Shown one piece after another: positions 34,360 to 45,971 of a DNA stretch of 64,000 nt. Source of the DNA: Anthonomus grandis grandis (taxonomy: Eukaryota; Arthropoda; Insecta; Coleoptera; Curculionidae); NCBI RefSeq assembly GCF_022605725.1, contig NC_065552.1, positions 35,227,879 to 35,291,878 of the forward strand, in the 5' to 3' direction. How positions within the stretch are numbered: position 1 is the first letter of the stretch; each line of letters begins with the position of its first letter. The position numbers were made by a program, and so were the translations under genes. The notes below the pieces were generated by a model. The model was not told the DNA's origin, ran no database searches, and was given only the letters and a program-made list of their open reading frames with translations.

Positions 34360-36795
34360 ATTGTAAGCTACTGCATAAAATATAAAGCTTTTAATTGATA
34401 ACATTCATTTAATCTTTTATTGTAAAATATATAATAAAACAAATTATAGACTAATAACACAAATCCTTTTCTAGGCCCACTGTATTACTGGTTGCCAGCA
34501 TATAACACAACAAAGCCAAAGCGGTTTTCTTCGGTGATTTGTGGGTCTTGGAAATAGGTTACCATTTTGTCACGAGATGGCTCTAGATCCAATTAACCGT
34601 TGACACTAAATCATAACCCTAGATCGGTGAACGATCATTCGATCTTCTTTTTCGCTTCAATTTATATTTTGCAACCGTTGTTTTCCCTAATGTTTACCTT
34701 CTACTACCTGTCTAGTATAGTAGTGTATTATTTTGGTTATATTTGGCATCATTGTTGTCCTTTTCTGAAGAACTTTGGTGAGTGAGACACCGTCCTAAAA
34801 AGCCGAAAGTCACCCAAATTTTTGAGGTTACATGTAGTTTCCTTTCGTCGTTTTTAAAAAAATTGTATCTGCCATGTGTGCACTAGCTAATGCTATTGTA
34901 CACATGTAAGTTCCTGTACAAATGCAACTAGCTAAACTTTTAAAAAATCTTCTAAATCAAAAAATTGCTGTTAATGCTCAGAAAGTGGGTGCTAAATTTC
35001 ATAAACATATCTAGCAAGTTACTAAGATTCTGACGAAAAAAACATTTTTTTCTTAGGATTTTAACACTCTTTATCACCTAAGGATTAATATACATAAGCA
35101 GCTTCATCAGCATCTTATTCCGTAACACCCTGTATACTGTATAAGTACTTATATCCTAATAGAAATATTAAAATAAAGGTTAATATCCCGACAGACAGTC
35201 TAACAAACAGAAATATAAAGTTTACAAAAAAAAAGTTGGCACAGTGTGTGGCGCCGCTATCCAAATGTCGTAGCCATACTAATTGCAGGCGTTCCCCTTT
35301 AGTCACATGAATTATGGTGGCTGCAGACCGAAAAAAACTTAATTTGTTGCATTCTCCTCTAATGAGTACGGTTTTTGGATTGCTTTTGTTGCGTAAAAGA
35401 TTTAATATATAGGGTACGGCTTCCTTTCATATTTTTATGCGTGGTCGTAACGCGGTGTGTCTTCTCGTTCGCCTCATTTCTGTTAATTACAAATTTTGGC
35501 AGTTGGGTGGACCGATTTTTATTTTATTTGACCCAAGACGTTGTTAATAATTTATAGCTTATACATCTATGAACTTATTGTACTTATATTTATAAAACTA
35601 AATTTTTTGTAACCTACGAGAAAGGTAAATAGTCGATAGACATCGTCAAACTATTTATAACTCTATCAAGCAACAGGAAAGCAAAGTGGTGTTGCTACCT
35701 GCGTTATGCAAATTAATGCGAGCCAATCTAGCTATGGCGAATATACCAGGAATTGGAAGGAAATGAAGGTATTTCTGCCAAAAGTGAAACGTGATTCATG
35801 CGAGAAAGCTATACCCTTTTGACTAATTTGCACATCATTCCTCCAGGAAAGAGAGGAAAATCTTATAGAAAGGTATATCAGAGACGATGTATATATCAGA
35901 GACGGTGTATCAGAGACTATGGACTAACTCACTCCATTGACACCAATATACCTAAGCAAGAAAATTTTCTTAATCAGGTATCCACGAGACAACATAGAGG
36001 GTCGAATAATCCTTAAACAATAAAGAAATCGCTGATCTAGTATTTTTATACATTAAATAAATTCATATATTTGTAATTTAGTTATATTTGTAATTAAGAA
36101 AAACCGTGCCGCTATTTAATATTTCCGTCGCAAGCGAGAATCTAATTATAGGGCTTGCGGAAATTTTAATAAGTAAACGCTTATTATATTGCGGCATTTC
36201 TTTAAAAGACGAAGCCCGACGGAAAATATTAAAATTAGAATGGCGCAAAGAGGCAAATAGAAAACATAATGCTCAAGGGGCCCCCTTATGGATGGTTTGC
36301 GATCTGTAGGGTTTCATTATACAACGCGTTATATAATTTAAAAATTTATTAGCTTTATTGCTTAGCTATAAGATTTGATATGGGTCACTTGATAATAAGC
36401 GCTTTATTATTTACACTTCCTTCAGATCCAACTGACTTTTGGTAATATATATATAATAAACAGTTTAAATTAATTATTGTCTAAAGCTTTGTCGACGTAA
36501 CATTCGAGTTATTCGTGTATAGAAGAAAAGTGCAAGCACTATAAAAAAAGTTTTTTAATAATCAAGATTGTATGATTTGCAAGGCCAGTTTTCACAGAAG
36601 CTGTGCGTTTCATAGAACTGAAATAGCCAACTGTCTTATAGGTCAGGCTAATAAAATAGAAAAAACCCTTGTAATTTACAATTACTGCCCATTAGAAGAA
36701 GACGGTATTTTTCTACGGCTTGTGAACAAATTATTACATGACAGGTCTCACCAGCCCATAATTCACCAAAAGAGTATGTCCTTATTTCCTTAAAT
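34360..36795. other. No gene recognised
   Basis: A+T-rich, with no coding domain. A TACAGGGTGTTACGG-like transposon end (reverse strand) is visible at about 35116-35131. A short duplicated ATCAGAGACGGTGTATC-like word lies at 35877-35915. Confidence 0.4.
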
Positions 36796-37281
36796 TGCAC
36801 TATCAGGTCGAATGATGGAAAGAACCATTTTTTTGCTTTCTCTGTACATAGCCACCAAATGATAGTCTTGTATATGAGAAGACGTTTTCAGAGACACAGC
36901 AGGTGATGTGCCAAAGTTACGAGCTCTAGTTTCTTTGGAGTTAATCTTGAGATTCTCCAAGAGACACAATTTGTCTACAATACAAGAGTCCTCATCATCA
37001 GGCCCTGCACTGTGACGGCGTTCTTCCTCGGGTACAAGATTACCAGGTCATTAGCGTAGACCTGGGTGCTTCAATAGTCGATCAAGCTGTTTACCACTAG
37101 ACACACAAAGTTGAAAGTAATACTTCTCCCTGGGGCAGACTCTAGGCAAAACAAAGGTAAAAATACAAAGTCACGGTCTCATCAAATTTTTAGATGTTTT
37201 AAGTTTTTATTGTTAAGATTATTTACTTATATTATTCACACATATTAGTATAGTTCGGATTGTTCCCCATTTTTGATCATG

Positions 37282-37335
37282 TGGCCTATGGGTTAGACGC
37301 GCGCCTCTGAATCTAAAGGTTGCTGGATCGTTCCC
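37282..37335 (+). promoter_or_regulatory. tRNA-like internal pol III promoter (A and B boxes)
   Basis: TGGCCTATGGG (37282-37292) fits the A-box consensus, and GGATCGTTCCC (37325-37335) fits the B box with one mismatch; the spacing is normal. A full cloverleaf cannot be drawn, so this is a tRNA-derived head and not a tRNA gene. Confidence 0.6.
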
Positions 37336-37519
37336 CACTGGTGACATTTTACATTTTTACTTTTTTATTTTTTTAAGCATATATTTTTATCTGTGGTGGG
37401 AATTGTCAACTTAACCTAGCTTTTCTTTTGTTGTTAGTTTTAATGTGATCTGTGTAGGTCTAGGTAATGAGTTTTATAAGTGTTCTTTTTTTTTAAATAT
37501 CTTAATGTATTTTTTAGGC

Positions 37520-37553
37520 CTGATGATGCTCCGATAGGAGCGAAACACGTGCA
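37520..37553 (+). ncRNA. Hammerhead-like motif inside the retroposon
   Basis: CTGATGA (37520-37526), one unpaired T, perfect stem II GCTCC/GGAGC with loop GATA, then GAAA and the palindrome CACGTG in the place of stem III. The dinucleotide after it is CA where TA is expected, and stem I pairing is poor, so this copy may have lost activity. Confidence 0.5.
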
Positions 37554-38399
37554 GCTTAGAAAAAAAAAAATTATATGGATTTGATGAGACCGTGACTTTG
37601 TGTTTTTACCTTTGTTTTGTTTTCGTTTGGTCTCTTAGAGAAAAAATGGATGATACGTTTCTATCAGACTCTAGCAGCTAACATATTGACAACCTCGCTG
37701 TTGAGTTGGGCAGATACATAATGCTGCTAGAGCATGGTGCTTTTTCCAGGTCAGATTCTGAACCATAGCACTCGAATGATTGGCAGTTTACTCCATGTCT
37801 GGTAACACCCCTTTAATATCTAGAAACACACTCAGGTAGGCCTTACTTACTGTAAGGAGATTTGTCCGCCTGGTAAACGTATGATTAAACATGCAGTGGT
37901 CTTTTAACTAAGATGCCCTGTTTAAGATTTCGGTCAATCAGCCTCTCTATTGTCTTCTGCAGAAAACTGGTAAAGTATGATTTGGAGTCTGCGTAGTCGG
38001 TTTGCGTGGTTTTGGGATAAAGACAACGTTCACCTCAAGCTATGACTTTGGGAAGTAGTCCTAAGCAAAAAAACTCCTAAATAGCCTGACGATAATATGT
38101 GAAGTTAATATATTTTGTAGAAGGCACAGATGTAAGATATTCAAGCCCGCAGAGTTGAAGTGGTAAAATGATTTTATTGCTCACTTCACTTATTTATAGG
38201 CCCGAGAACTGCTAGGAGGATCGTGAGATGAATTGGAACCTATAAAGTGAGTGCCAAGTATGACTTCTAAGGTCTCCCTCTCATTGGGATTTCTTTTGGT
38301 ACCAGTGTAGTGCCTGGGAGGTATAAAGTCTTCTTCTGAAGACACCTCATCCTTTAAAGCAGAAACCAATTAAATAAAAAAAATCTTTGATGAAGAATC

Positions 38400-39277
38400 A
38401 GCGGGGAACTAATGCTTCTCCCTTGAAGGAACATTATTAATAAGTACGGAATGGTTGTCTGTAGTGCTTAAATATTTAAGCTAATTGCCACCAATCTGGG
38501 TCTCTGTAAAACAGATACAAAAATATACCACATATTTCCTGAGTTGATCCAGGTAGAATTAAGTAGCAGGGCTCTTGGATAATATTTTAGTATCTTTTTG
38601 TACAGCCTTTGAGCTGCGTGGAACGCATCTCAGTGTACCTCGGTTCTTTTTGATCTTCTCTCTTTTTATGGTCTAGTTTCTTTCCTCTCTGTTTTGGTTT
38701 GTCTCTCTTGTTTTTCCCTAGTTAACAGTCTCGTCCTTCTTGTCCTTTTAGCGGTTTACGGTATCGCCCTTCTTGTTCTTCTCTTTGCTCGTCAAACTTC
38801 TTTAATAGCAGCCCCATTAATTCCTCTGTCTCTATCTTAGACTGATTTCTGGTTCAAAAAACATGTACTTAATTGAACTTCTTCTACTTCTGACACCAAT
38901 TGTAATGTACTACAATCACACTTACTCTAGGAATACAGTTTTATGTCAGAAACACACTCTTTTTATTGACAACGTCGAATTACAATACTGCCAACTGACT
39001 CAGAATAGTTACATTATGTCCAAGGTAAACAACGAAACTGATTAAAATGTCGTAAACTGCGATCCCTTATAAAGCCATGAAATATTTCCAAATTGTTTTT
39101 GCTAATGCAGACTCAGCCTAAAAAATTTAAACTACCTGTAACAATAAAAAGTAAAGATAAGATCATATCTATTATCTAAGAGTTGATGCATTTAGGTATA
39201 ATGCAAGAAATATCTAATAGAGATCATGTACTTTATAGATCATAATTCAAAATAATATACGTTGTTTTAAACTACAG
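38400..39277. other. No gene recognised
   Basis: Possibly decayed 5' LINE sequence up to about 38860, then A+T-rich spacer up to the Harbinger end. No domain identified. Confidence 0.35.
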
Positions 39278-39471
39278 TAAACCCGGCCGCACATTGGGAC
39301 GCAGGTGACCCAGGCGACGCAGGGCAGGGCGAGTTACACAGTTCAGGAAAAATACGTGTCAGGCAGTGTGAGCGCATATTTGAAAGCAGTTCTTCATTTC
39401 TTTTGATAAAATATTGGCGGGCGAGTGCGAATAGTAAATAATATTTTGAAGATAGACAAAGCTTTTTTATC

Positions 39472-42130
39472 ATGGCGTTGTTTTTGGATAGTTCCGAGTC
39501 AGAGTCGGACGCAGAATTTGAAGAAACAGTTCTATTGTACAACATGTCAAAAAGGAAAAAATCATTTTGGAAAAGCAACTATATGAAAAGAAGAAATACT
39601 CACGGAGAATTTGCACTAACATCCGAATTTTCGGAGCCGGTTTTTTCAAATTATTTCAGGTTACACAGAGGGCAATTTGATGACGTACATAATATGATAG
39701 AAAACTGTATTTATTCAGATGGTTGCAACGCCCAAAAACCAATAGCAACTAAAGAAAAAATAGCAATTTGTTTAAGGTACCATTTTTATTCATTTTAAGG
39801 TATTGATAAGAAAATTAAAAATGTTAAATAATAATCAACATTCTATTCTAAAAAATTTTCATAAAAAATTCGAGCCTCACCGGTATTATTAGCGGGTTGA
39901 AGAGGTGTTGTTGCAACAGGCAAATAAGAGGTGTGGGGTAGGGTGTGGCTGAGTGTAGTGGGTGAATGGCTGCTGGATTGTAAGTCGTAGGTATTCGAGG
40001 TTGAAGGAAGAGGTGTTGAAAGGGTCAAATAGGAGGTGGTCGTAAGAGAAGGTGGAGGATTATTATAATTTTGATGTTCAATTTGCTGGCTACTGCAAGA
40101 ACTTGGGCTTGCGTGTTAAAATATGTATATGGAATAGGTCTTTGTTCACTATGATAATAGTTTTGTTGACTTGTATTCCCTAGCCCTAGATATGCAGCTT
40201 CTATTTGTGTTACAGGTTGAAACACATTATTTCTCGCAAGATGCTGAAACTTAGGAGGCATTTTGTTTTATCCGATACATAGACATATAAAAATGATACA
40301 GATCATCATGCAAATACTTCTGTGTTGTTCTTTCAACTTGTCTTTCTTCTGCTCTTTTTTGACGTTGAATCATTGACTGCTTTATTATGTCCTGCATATC
40401 GTCGTTTTTATTTTTTTTATTCTTAGACACAGGTGTTGATGTGATTGACCGGTCTTTAGTTACAGATACCTTACGGTTGACAAATCCTCTTTCTGTATTT
40501 TTCTGCATACCAGTTCCAGATGTAGAAGGCTCATTAACCAGGTAATTGTTTACATTTTCAATTTCCTGATAATCCTGGCGATTATCGTTGATTACTTCTT
40601 CACTTTCAAGAGTTTCATTTTCTGGATGGACTAGAAATTCAGTTTCTTGTTGTATATTTTCACCTTCACTATCTTCTTTTAAGTTACCTTCACGTGGTCT
40701 GTTTGACATATATGGAACCAAAAATTGTATTTGTTTTTGATATTTCCATTGTTTGATGACGACAGCAGGAGCTTTTCTGTCTTCGCAGTGCATCGCAGTG
40801 GCAATTACGCAGCTTTAGCCACAGTGTTTTTGCCTCATTTCCTGTAAAAAAGTTTATTTTTTGACTAGTTATTAGGCATCCTCAGCTATTATTAGAATGC
40901 CTGCGCTTTCACGCAAAAATTTAACTATGAAATTTAACGAGATTTTGGGTACGGGTTATAATAATAATATATTCAATAAGAAATACTGGAAACTCATTTT
41001 ATTTATTTTTTTATTTAAAAAGAAAATGGTGAAGATGCCTTTAAAGTGCGAAATTATTAGCAAATTTTTTTTAAGTGATCTGACAATTTAAAATGCTCTG
41101 TCAAGAAGTTATTGTGCAGCTCCTTAAATTTGAATGTTTTTTCGTTAAAGCGCTGGTCCTTTTTCAATGGCGATATTCAGGATGCCTCTTGTACTCAAAA
41201 TGCTTGGATATGCTATTTTTTTTAAACATAAATGCAATTTAGTCGTGAAGGGGATGAAAAACTAATGCAATATTGCATGGTGTAGCCAAAAATTTACCAA
41301 TAAGAAATAAATTAAGATAAACTTGAAAATACAAAATCATGTGGTAAGTATGTTTGAAATGTAGTTACATTCAGTTTTTTGCAGGTATTTGGCCTCTAGA
41401 GATAGCTACAGAAGCATAGCGTACACTTATAGAATGGACAGTTGCTAAAATAGTGATACTACTGATATGTGGCAAGCTATTTTATTGGATTTTGAGAAGA
41501 AATGGCATTTTCCTCATTGCGTGGGAGCTGTCGACGGAAAACATATAGTGATTAAAAAACCACCAAGAACTGGCTCCTCATACTACAATTACAAACAAAA
41601 TTGCTCCATTGTTTTAATGCGAATTATAAATTTACTACGATTGATGTGGGGTCGATGGGGAGATTCAGCGATGGTTCAACATTTTCTTAAGCAGCCCACT
41701 TGAGAAGAAACTGATGAGACAAACTTTGGCTCTTCCATAACCGACTTTATTTGGTACAGCTGAGGTGCCTTTACCATACGTTTTTGGGGGTGATGAAGCT
41801 TTTCCGCTAGCAGAAAATATTATGCGCCCCTATCCGAGGCGAAGAGTGTTACTGATAACCACGAAAATAAAATTTTTAACTACAGGCTGTCACGAGCCCG
41901 TCAATGTATTGAATGTGCCTTCGGAATTCTCGCTTCGTGTAAAGAAGCATGTAGCAACATGGACGGAACCGATGCTGAAATGCTTACAAATCAGCTACTT
42001 TCATTGCGAAACTGTAATACCCGAAGTTCACCAAACGCTTTTCTAATAAGACAAAAATTTACGCAATATTTTAATACTGAAGGACAAATACATTGGCAAG
42101 AAAAAAGTGTTTTACAAGGAAATTTTTTAT
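39472..42130 (+). pseudogene. Harbinger nuclease (DDE transposase) of Harbinger 2
   Basis: Exon 1 (39472-39776, donor GTACCA) encodes an acidic N-terminus, KSFWKSNYMKRRNTHGEFA, FSEPVFSNYFRLHRGQFDDV and GCNAQKPIATKEKIAICLR. Exon 2 begins at 41385 after TTTTGCAG and continues in phase with YLASRDSYRSIAYTYRM. After a stop (TAA near 41447) come WHFPHCVGAVDGKHIVIKKP (first catalytic D), SSYYNYKQNCSIVLM, WGRWGDSAMVQ (second D) and, after further shifts, FNYRLSRARQCIECAFGIL with the catalytic glutamate (about 41880-41935). Part of the region after the second D is shortened. The 1.6-kb intron contains the antisense MADF-BESS exon. Nonfunctional as it stands. Confidence 0.85.
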
Positions 42131-43351
42131 ATTAATCTGACGTAGCAATATATTGTTTTGATATACCTACCTACTTATAATTTTGTAGCCAAACTTTATC
42201 GACCCTTGTCTAACTTTAATTAATAATAATAATAATAATAAGCTTTATTTCCAACAGGTTACATAATATACCCAGTTACAGGAGAATCAATTAAATATAT
42301 AAATGTGCAAGTACGAATGCATGAACTGTATTAGATTCATGTAACTAAACTATAAAAGAATTGCTATATAATAAAAAAAAGTAGTGAGTTTGAGCAAATA
42401 AATAATAAAAAATTAACACTAAATTAGGATAAGAATCAAGAATTAATTTAAATCAAAAGAGCAGAAAAAAATGAGTAAATAAATGTATTCAAACTAAAAA
42501 CTAAATAATCTAGCCTCCCCCACCGACCATACGCAGGTGGCTTAAAATAAGTGCCAAATTGTCATGGTGAATGTCACAAAAATCAGCAATAGTGTTAAAG
42601 TTTTGACACATAAAGTGAATAGGACTCTGGTACAGAATGTTGGACCTGGCTGTGTCCAAGCTAAAAGCTGGACACTGTCTAAAAGCAAATCCTTTGCAAA
42701 CGGGATGGGCAGTCAATTTTATGGTTCAGTAAATTAAACAAGAATTTCACCGAATGCATTTCTCTCCTCTTCGCAAGTGACCGTTCAGTATATCTAGAGA
42801 GCAGCAAATTATGGTCAAAACCCCTTGGAGGATAGACTCAATCATCCTTAAATATCAAACATTTAAGGAATCGCCGTTAGACTGGTTCTAATACGTGAAT
42901 GTGCTGGTTGTAAATAAGAGACCAAATGAGGGAGCTGTAGTCCAGCCTGGATCTAACAAATGCATAGTAGAGAGTTTTGGCAGTGGCAGTGTTCGAAAAA
43001 AGTTTGCAATTTCTAATAATAAAGCCCATCATGCGAGTAGCTCTAGAAATAGTATCTTCGATGTGAGGGATAAAAGAAAATTTTTGGTCAAAGGTGACTC
43101 CAAGATCCTTAAAACAGGTAGACATTGCCAGAGACTCTCTGAGTAATTAAAGACAGCTGGACTTTTGATTCGAAAGTACCTGGCCATATTACACTTGGAA
43201 ACATTAATATAACTTACCGCTTTTCAAATTAAGTTCTTTTCCTATATCTTTCCATAATTAATCCTTAAATTTTCCTTTTAAATAATTTGGGATCGTTGGT
43301 ATTATAAAGAATTGTATGCCTCCTCACCAATTCAATTAATTGTTCATTCAT
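39843..43351 (-). pseudogene. MADF-BESS accessory gene of Harbinger 2
   Basis: Exon 1 (43351-43218, donor GTAAGT) reads MNEQLIELVRRHTILYNTND then, after a one-base shift, LWKDIGKELNLKS. Exon 2 starts at 40841 after TTTTACAG with the matching phase, giving GNEAKTLWLKLRNCH, then QWKYQKQIQFLVPYMSNR (end of MADF). A long acidic, serine-rich linker follows, then the BESS region with DDLYHFYMSMYRIKQ and, after a shift at about 40255, FQHLARNNVFQPVTQIEAAY. The open frame fades by about 39843. There is a frameshift near 40767. The intron is more than 2 kb and holds transposase exon 2 on the other strand as well as a LINE insertion. Confidence 0.8.
42225..43195 (-). pseudogene. 3' end of a Jockey-type LINE inserted in Harbinger 2
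   Basis: On the minus strand, CFKDLGVTFDQKFSFIPHIE (thumb motif) is followed by ISRATRMMGFIIRNCK, FVRSRLDYSSLIWS, GFDHNLLLSRYTERSLAKRR and VKFLFNLLNHKIDCPS, the usual order at the end of Jockey ORF2. The element ends at 42225 with a (TTA)n tail preceded by an AATAAAG-like signal. It is 5'-truncated near 43195 and lies in the MADF intron. Frame breaks occur after 42875. Confidence 0.8.
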
Positions 43352-43639
43352 TTCGAATATAACTGCAAAAAAAGAACCGCTAACCAAAAACTATAAAGCA
43401 CGTGGCACAGAAAACTGTGTCCGGGAGAAGGTGCTAGGCAGGTTTATTTTAACGCAGCTCTGTGCTACCCTACTCTGCGTTCCAATTTGCGCGGGTCTAT
43501 TTAAATTAATTGAATACAGAAACCTGCACTGCCCTGCGCTGCGTCGCCTGTGTTACCTGCGTCCCAATGTGCGGCCGGCTTTATCGTGATTTTTACCATG
43601 ATATAGAGAGAACAAGAAGAGGAGTACTCTTTATTATAA

Positions 43640-43920
43640 TATATAAAGGACAGTATAAACTGCTTAAGTTCCAGAAAAAATGCCAACATTTCGGCGCTTA
43701 CTTAGTCTATCTTCAGGCCTGCCAAATGACACATTTTAGTTATTTATTCAAGAAACTTGACACGCGCACAATTCTGCTTTTTATAGTACCTCTTTTTAAT
43801 TTATTCATTAATTGAAATGATTTCGAGCTTTGAAGATGGTCTAAATATAGTCCGAAACATTGGCATTTCTTCTGAAACATAATCAGTTTTATTATAGATT
43901 CTAAACCTGCTATACTTTCT
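43640..43920. repeat. Inverted pair of hammerhead-like repeats
   Basis: A minus-strand unit (about 43725-43640) with CCTGAAGAT, GCCGAAATGTTGGCATTTTT and TATA-rich sequence faces a plus-strand unit (43825-43910) with TTTGAAGAT, hairpin GGTCTA/TAGTCC and GAAACATTGGCATTTCTTC. The two units are about three quarters identical and separated by about 110 bp. The core is degenerate: in the plus unit C3 is replaced by T, and in the minus unit stem II is lost. Confidence 0.5.
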
Positions 43921-43929
43921 TTCTATGTA

Positions 43930-45965
43930 AAACTTAGAGCGTTCAACTTTATTGTTTTAAAATCCTTTATAAAACCGCGAATATCGACCTTTGTCTTTTC
44001 TGAAAATATATCCGAAGCTTAATTTAATTTCACCAGCATTTTTGGGTTATTCTTACAATTCCCTAATCAGCAGCAAATGAAAATTTTAATGACGTGGATG
44101 CTTAAAAAACATCAAAGCAAACTAAAATCTCATAAATTTTCTTGCCGAGTTTCGCTCAGTGCAGAATTTTTCTTTTGGAGTGTTTTTCGGAATACGGAAA
44201 GTTATAATTGAGTGCGAGTTGAATAACTGTAGTAACATGGCCTCTAGGTAACGACCTCCTAATTACGGGATTTTTTAAAACAGGTTTTAACTGAACGCAG
44301 GTTTTGTTGCTGAAAATTTCATATATAGTCAGTTCGCTCTTTTAAGTGGAAAAGCATTCACAGATATTGCAAAAAATGCAGTTATAAATTTTTTTTAATT
44401 TTTTCAAAACTCGGTGGTAAAAATGAGTGTTTTTTTTTCAGAACTTATTATGGCTGTTTTACTTATTTCCAAAGGGTTTAAATAAATAACTGGATCTATG
44501 GAGGCAATTGGGTAGTACAATGTAAGGATTTGTTTTCAAACAAATGTGAAATGTGTCGATTCTTTGCGAAAAAAACAATTTTAAATGTGGTTTCGAATTT
44601 TGGGACATCATTAAGATTGTCACAAATGCCACACTAAGTGCAATCTTCTATCTAAAGGGTCAGAACGACTAAAAAAATGGTTCCCTAGAAGTGATTTGAA
44701 TACGATCAGGTAGAAATAGTACACTTGTCTTTTGAAAAAACTTTGACATAACATCCACATTAGCCTATACAACTCCCTTGTGCATTTTTCATATTCTCCT
44801 ACTTTAAACAACCGAAGAAAAAGAACCAAGTCACGGTCTCACAAATTAAAAGGTGGTTTAAGGTTTGTGAGACCGTGACTAGGTTTTTTTATTCTTTTGT
44901 TTATGTGGTACCTGGTCTCTTTGAGAAAATAGATGAAGTCTTTTTGTTCTCCTACTTTATTGTCACTTTGAGTGAGATGTAAAGCTCGAGATAAGTAAAA
45001 CTCTAAGATAAGTAAAGTGATTTGGGTGCTTATACGCTTGTGGAGTAAAGAAAAGAAAACTCAGATACTGCGAGCAATTCAATTTGTGCAAACAATAAAT
45101 CTAATGCATTGAATTTGTCCTCCATCTTTTTCATTGTCTTACTTTAGTAAGTAACATGAATTACCTCAATCATTTTACTAAAGATTTTGCTTCTACTATG
45201 CCCAAATTGATTGGATTTTTAGAAAATCTCCTCACAATATCGGCCACGAAGTCTGGTGCAGTCTGTGCAAAAGGATTTTGATTAATAATTACATTTTTGA
45301 ATTTGCGATTGTTATTAGTACCCTTTATAGCTGTGCTAGCGATATTACTACGTGACAACTGTTTTAGAACCATTTTTTCTAACCCTATTGGTAGAATTAG
45401 CAATTAGCATTATTGGGTTGGTATCACTGTTAAGTTGGCTATCTTGGTCTGTCAAGGTGATTTTCGTAAGATTGTCAAGTGAATTTAGTTTTTCTTAATA
45501 TTCAGAACTTTCTCCTCGACGTTCTTCTTTGCTCCTAGTTTATTCGCTATTTCATTCTCAATACTTCTTTTCATTTCGAATACTTGTATCCAGTGTCTGA
45601 CTTAATCTCAAGTATACAAAATTATCAACAGGCATTCTGGAACCTCAAAATTTGCACATTTATTTCTGCGAAGCAACATTACTTTTAAAATATTTGCAAT
45701 TATTACCGGCATCAATACTTTTGACATTCTCGATGACGGTCATATTTTCATTATTCAATCAACCAAATTAATACGCTCTCTTAGAGATATTCTCTGGCAT
45801 ATCTGCGGCACTTTTTAAAGCTAAGGTTAATCTGAGTCATAAGGCAATCCCACAGCTGGTAACCACCAGTATATTTCACATATACTGATGTAAAGGCAGG
45901 CTTCACCAAAAATCTATACTCCTTATTTTACCATAGACCGTTTAAACCACAACTAAGTAGTAAGA
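43930..45965. other. No gene recognised apart from the short retroposon at 44807
   Basis: Open frames at 44620-44829 and 45170-45403 (minus) show no identifiable domain. A+T-rich. Confidence 0.35.
44807..44946. mobile_element. 140-bp retroposon derivative with 13-bp TSD and a 17-bp hairpin
   Basis: TTCTCCTACTTTA stands at 44794-44806 and 44947-44959. The insert has a perfect inverted repeat AGTCACGGTCTCACAAA (44829-44845 and 44864-44880), the same block that marks both ends of the retroposon at 37146. Its tail TGGTCTCTTTGAGAAAA also matches that element (37628 onward). The tRNA-like and hammerhead parts are deleted. Confidence 0.7.
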
Positions 45966-45971
45966 ATAATG

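Larger units (their letters stand above)
37146..37664 (+). mobile_element. Short retroposon with tRNA-like promoter and hammerhead motif
   Basis: CAGACTCTAG occurs at 37136-37145 and again at 37665-37674, a 10-bp target duplication within the LINE. The 519-bp insert has inverted 39-bp blocks near both ends (37148-37186 and 37579-37617, sharing ACAAAGTCACGGTCTCATC), pol III-like A and B boxes (37282-37335), and a CTGATGA-hairpin-GAAA motif (37520-37545) shortly before an A-rich stretch. It has no open frame. It looks like a SINE or a nonautonomous Penelope-type element. A 140-bp deletion derivative lies at 44807-44946. Confidence 0.7.
36800..38400 (-). pseudogene. R1/LOA-type LINE reverse transcriptase, split by a retroposon
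   Basis: From 38390 down: ALKDEVSSEEDFIPPRHYTG (linker), then VVFIPKP, KSYFTSFLQKTIERLIDR and ILVKRPLHV (fingers), AYLSVFLDIKGVLPD type motif A region near 37830 and, beyond the inserted element 37146-37664, YANDLVILYPRKNAV (motif C with N for the first catalytic D) near 37050 and CVSWRISRLTPKKLELVT near 36950. Frames change several times and stops are present. The region upstream to about 38600 may contain the endonuclease linker but is not recognisable. Confidence 0.65.
39281..43580. mobile_element. PIF/Harbinger transposon 2 with inverted ends
   Basis: The left end (CCGGCCGCACATTGGGACGC from about 39283) and the reverse complement of the right end share about 50 bp, continuing through CAGGYRACMCAGGCGACGC. 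Flanking triplets are TAA on the left and TTA on the right, so one of the target duplications may have mutated. It contains a nuclease on the plus strand and a MADF-BESS gene on the minus strand, with a LINE inserted at 42225-43195. Its ends and proteins differ clearly from Harbinger 1, so they are separate lineages. Confidence 0.85.

Noticed and set aside
36985..37005. CTGATGATGAGG on the minus strand as a hammerhead core
   Set aside because: No GAAA at the right distance; it lies in the LINE reverse transcriptase frame.
37281..37345. A tRNA gene
   Set aside because: A and B boxes are there, but no acceptor or T stem pairs properly; treated as a tRNA-derived retroposon head.
45170..45403. 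77-codon minus-strand frame
   Set aside because: Basic and asparagine-rich, but no motif and no splice sites in context.
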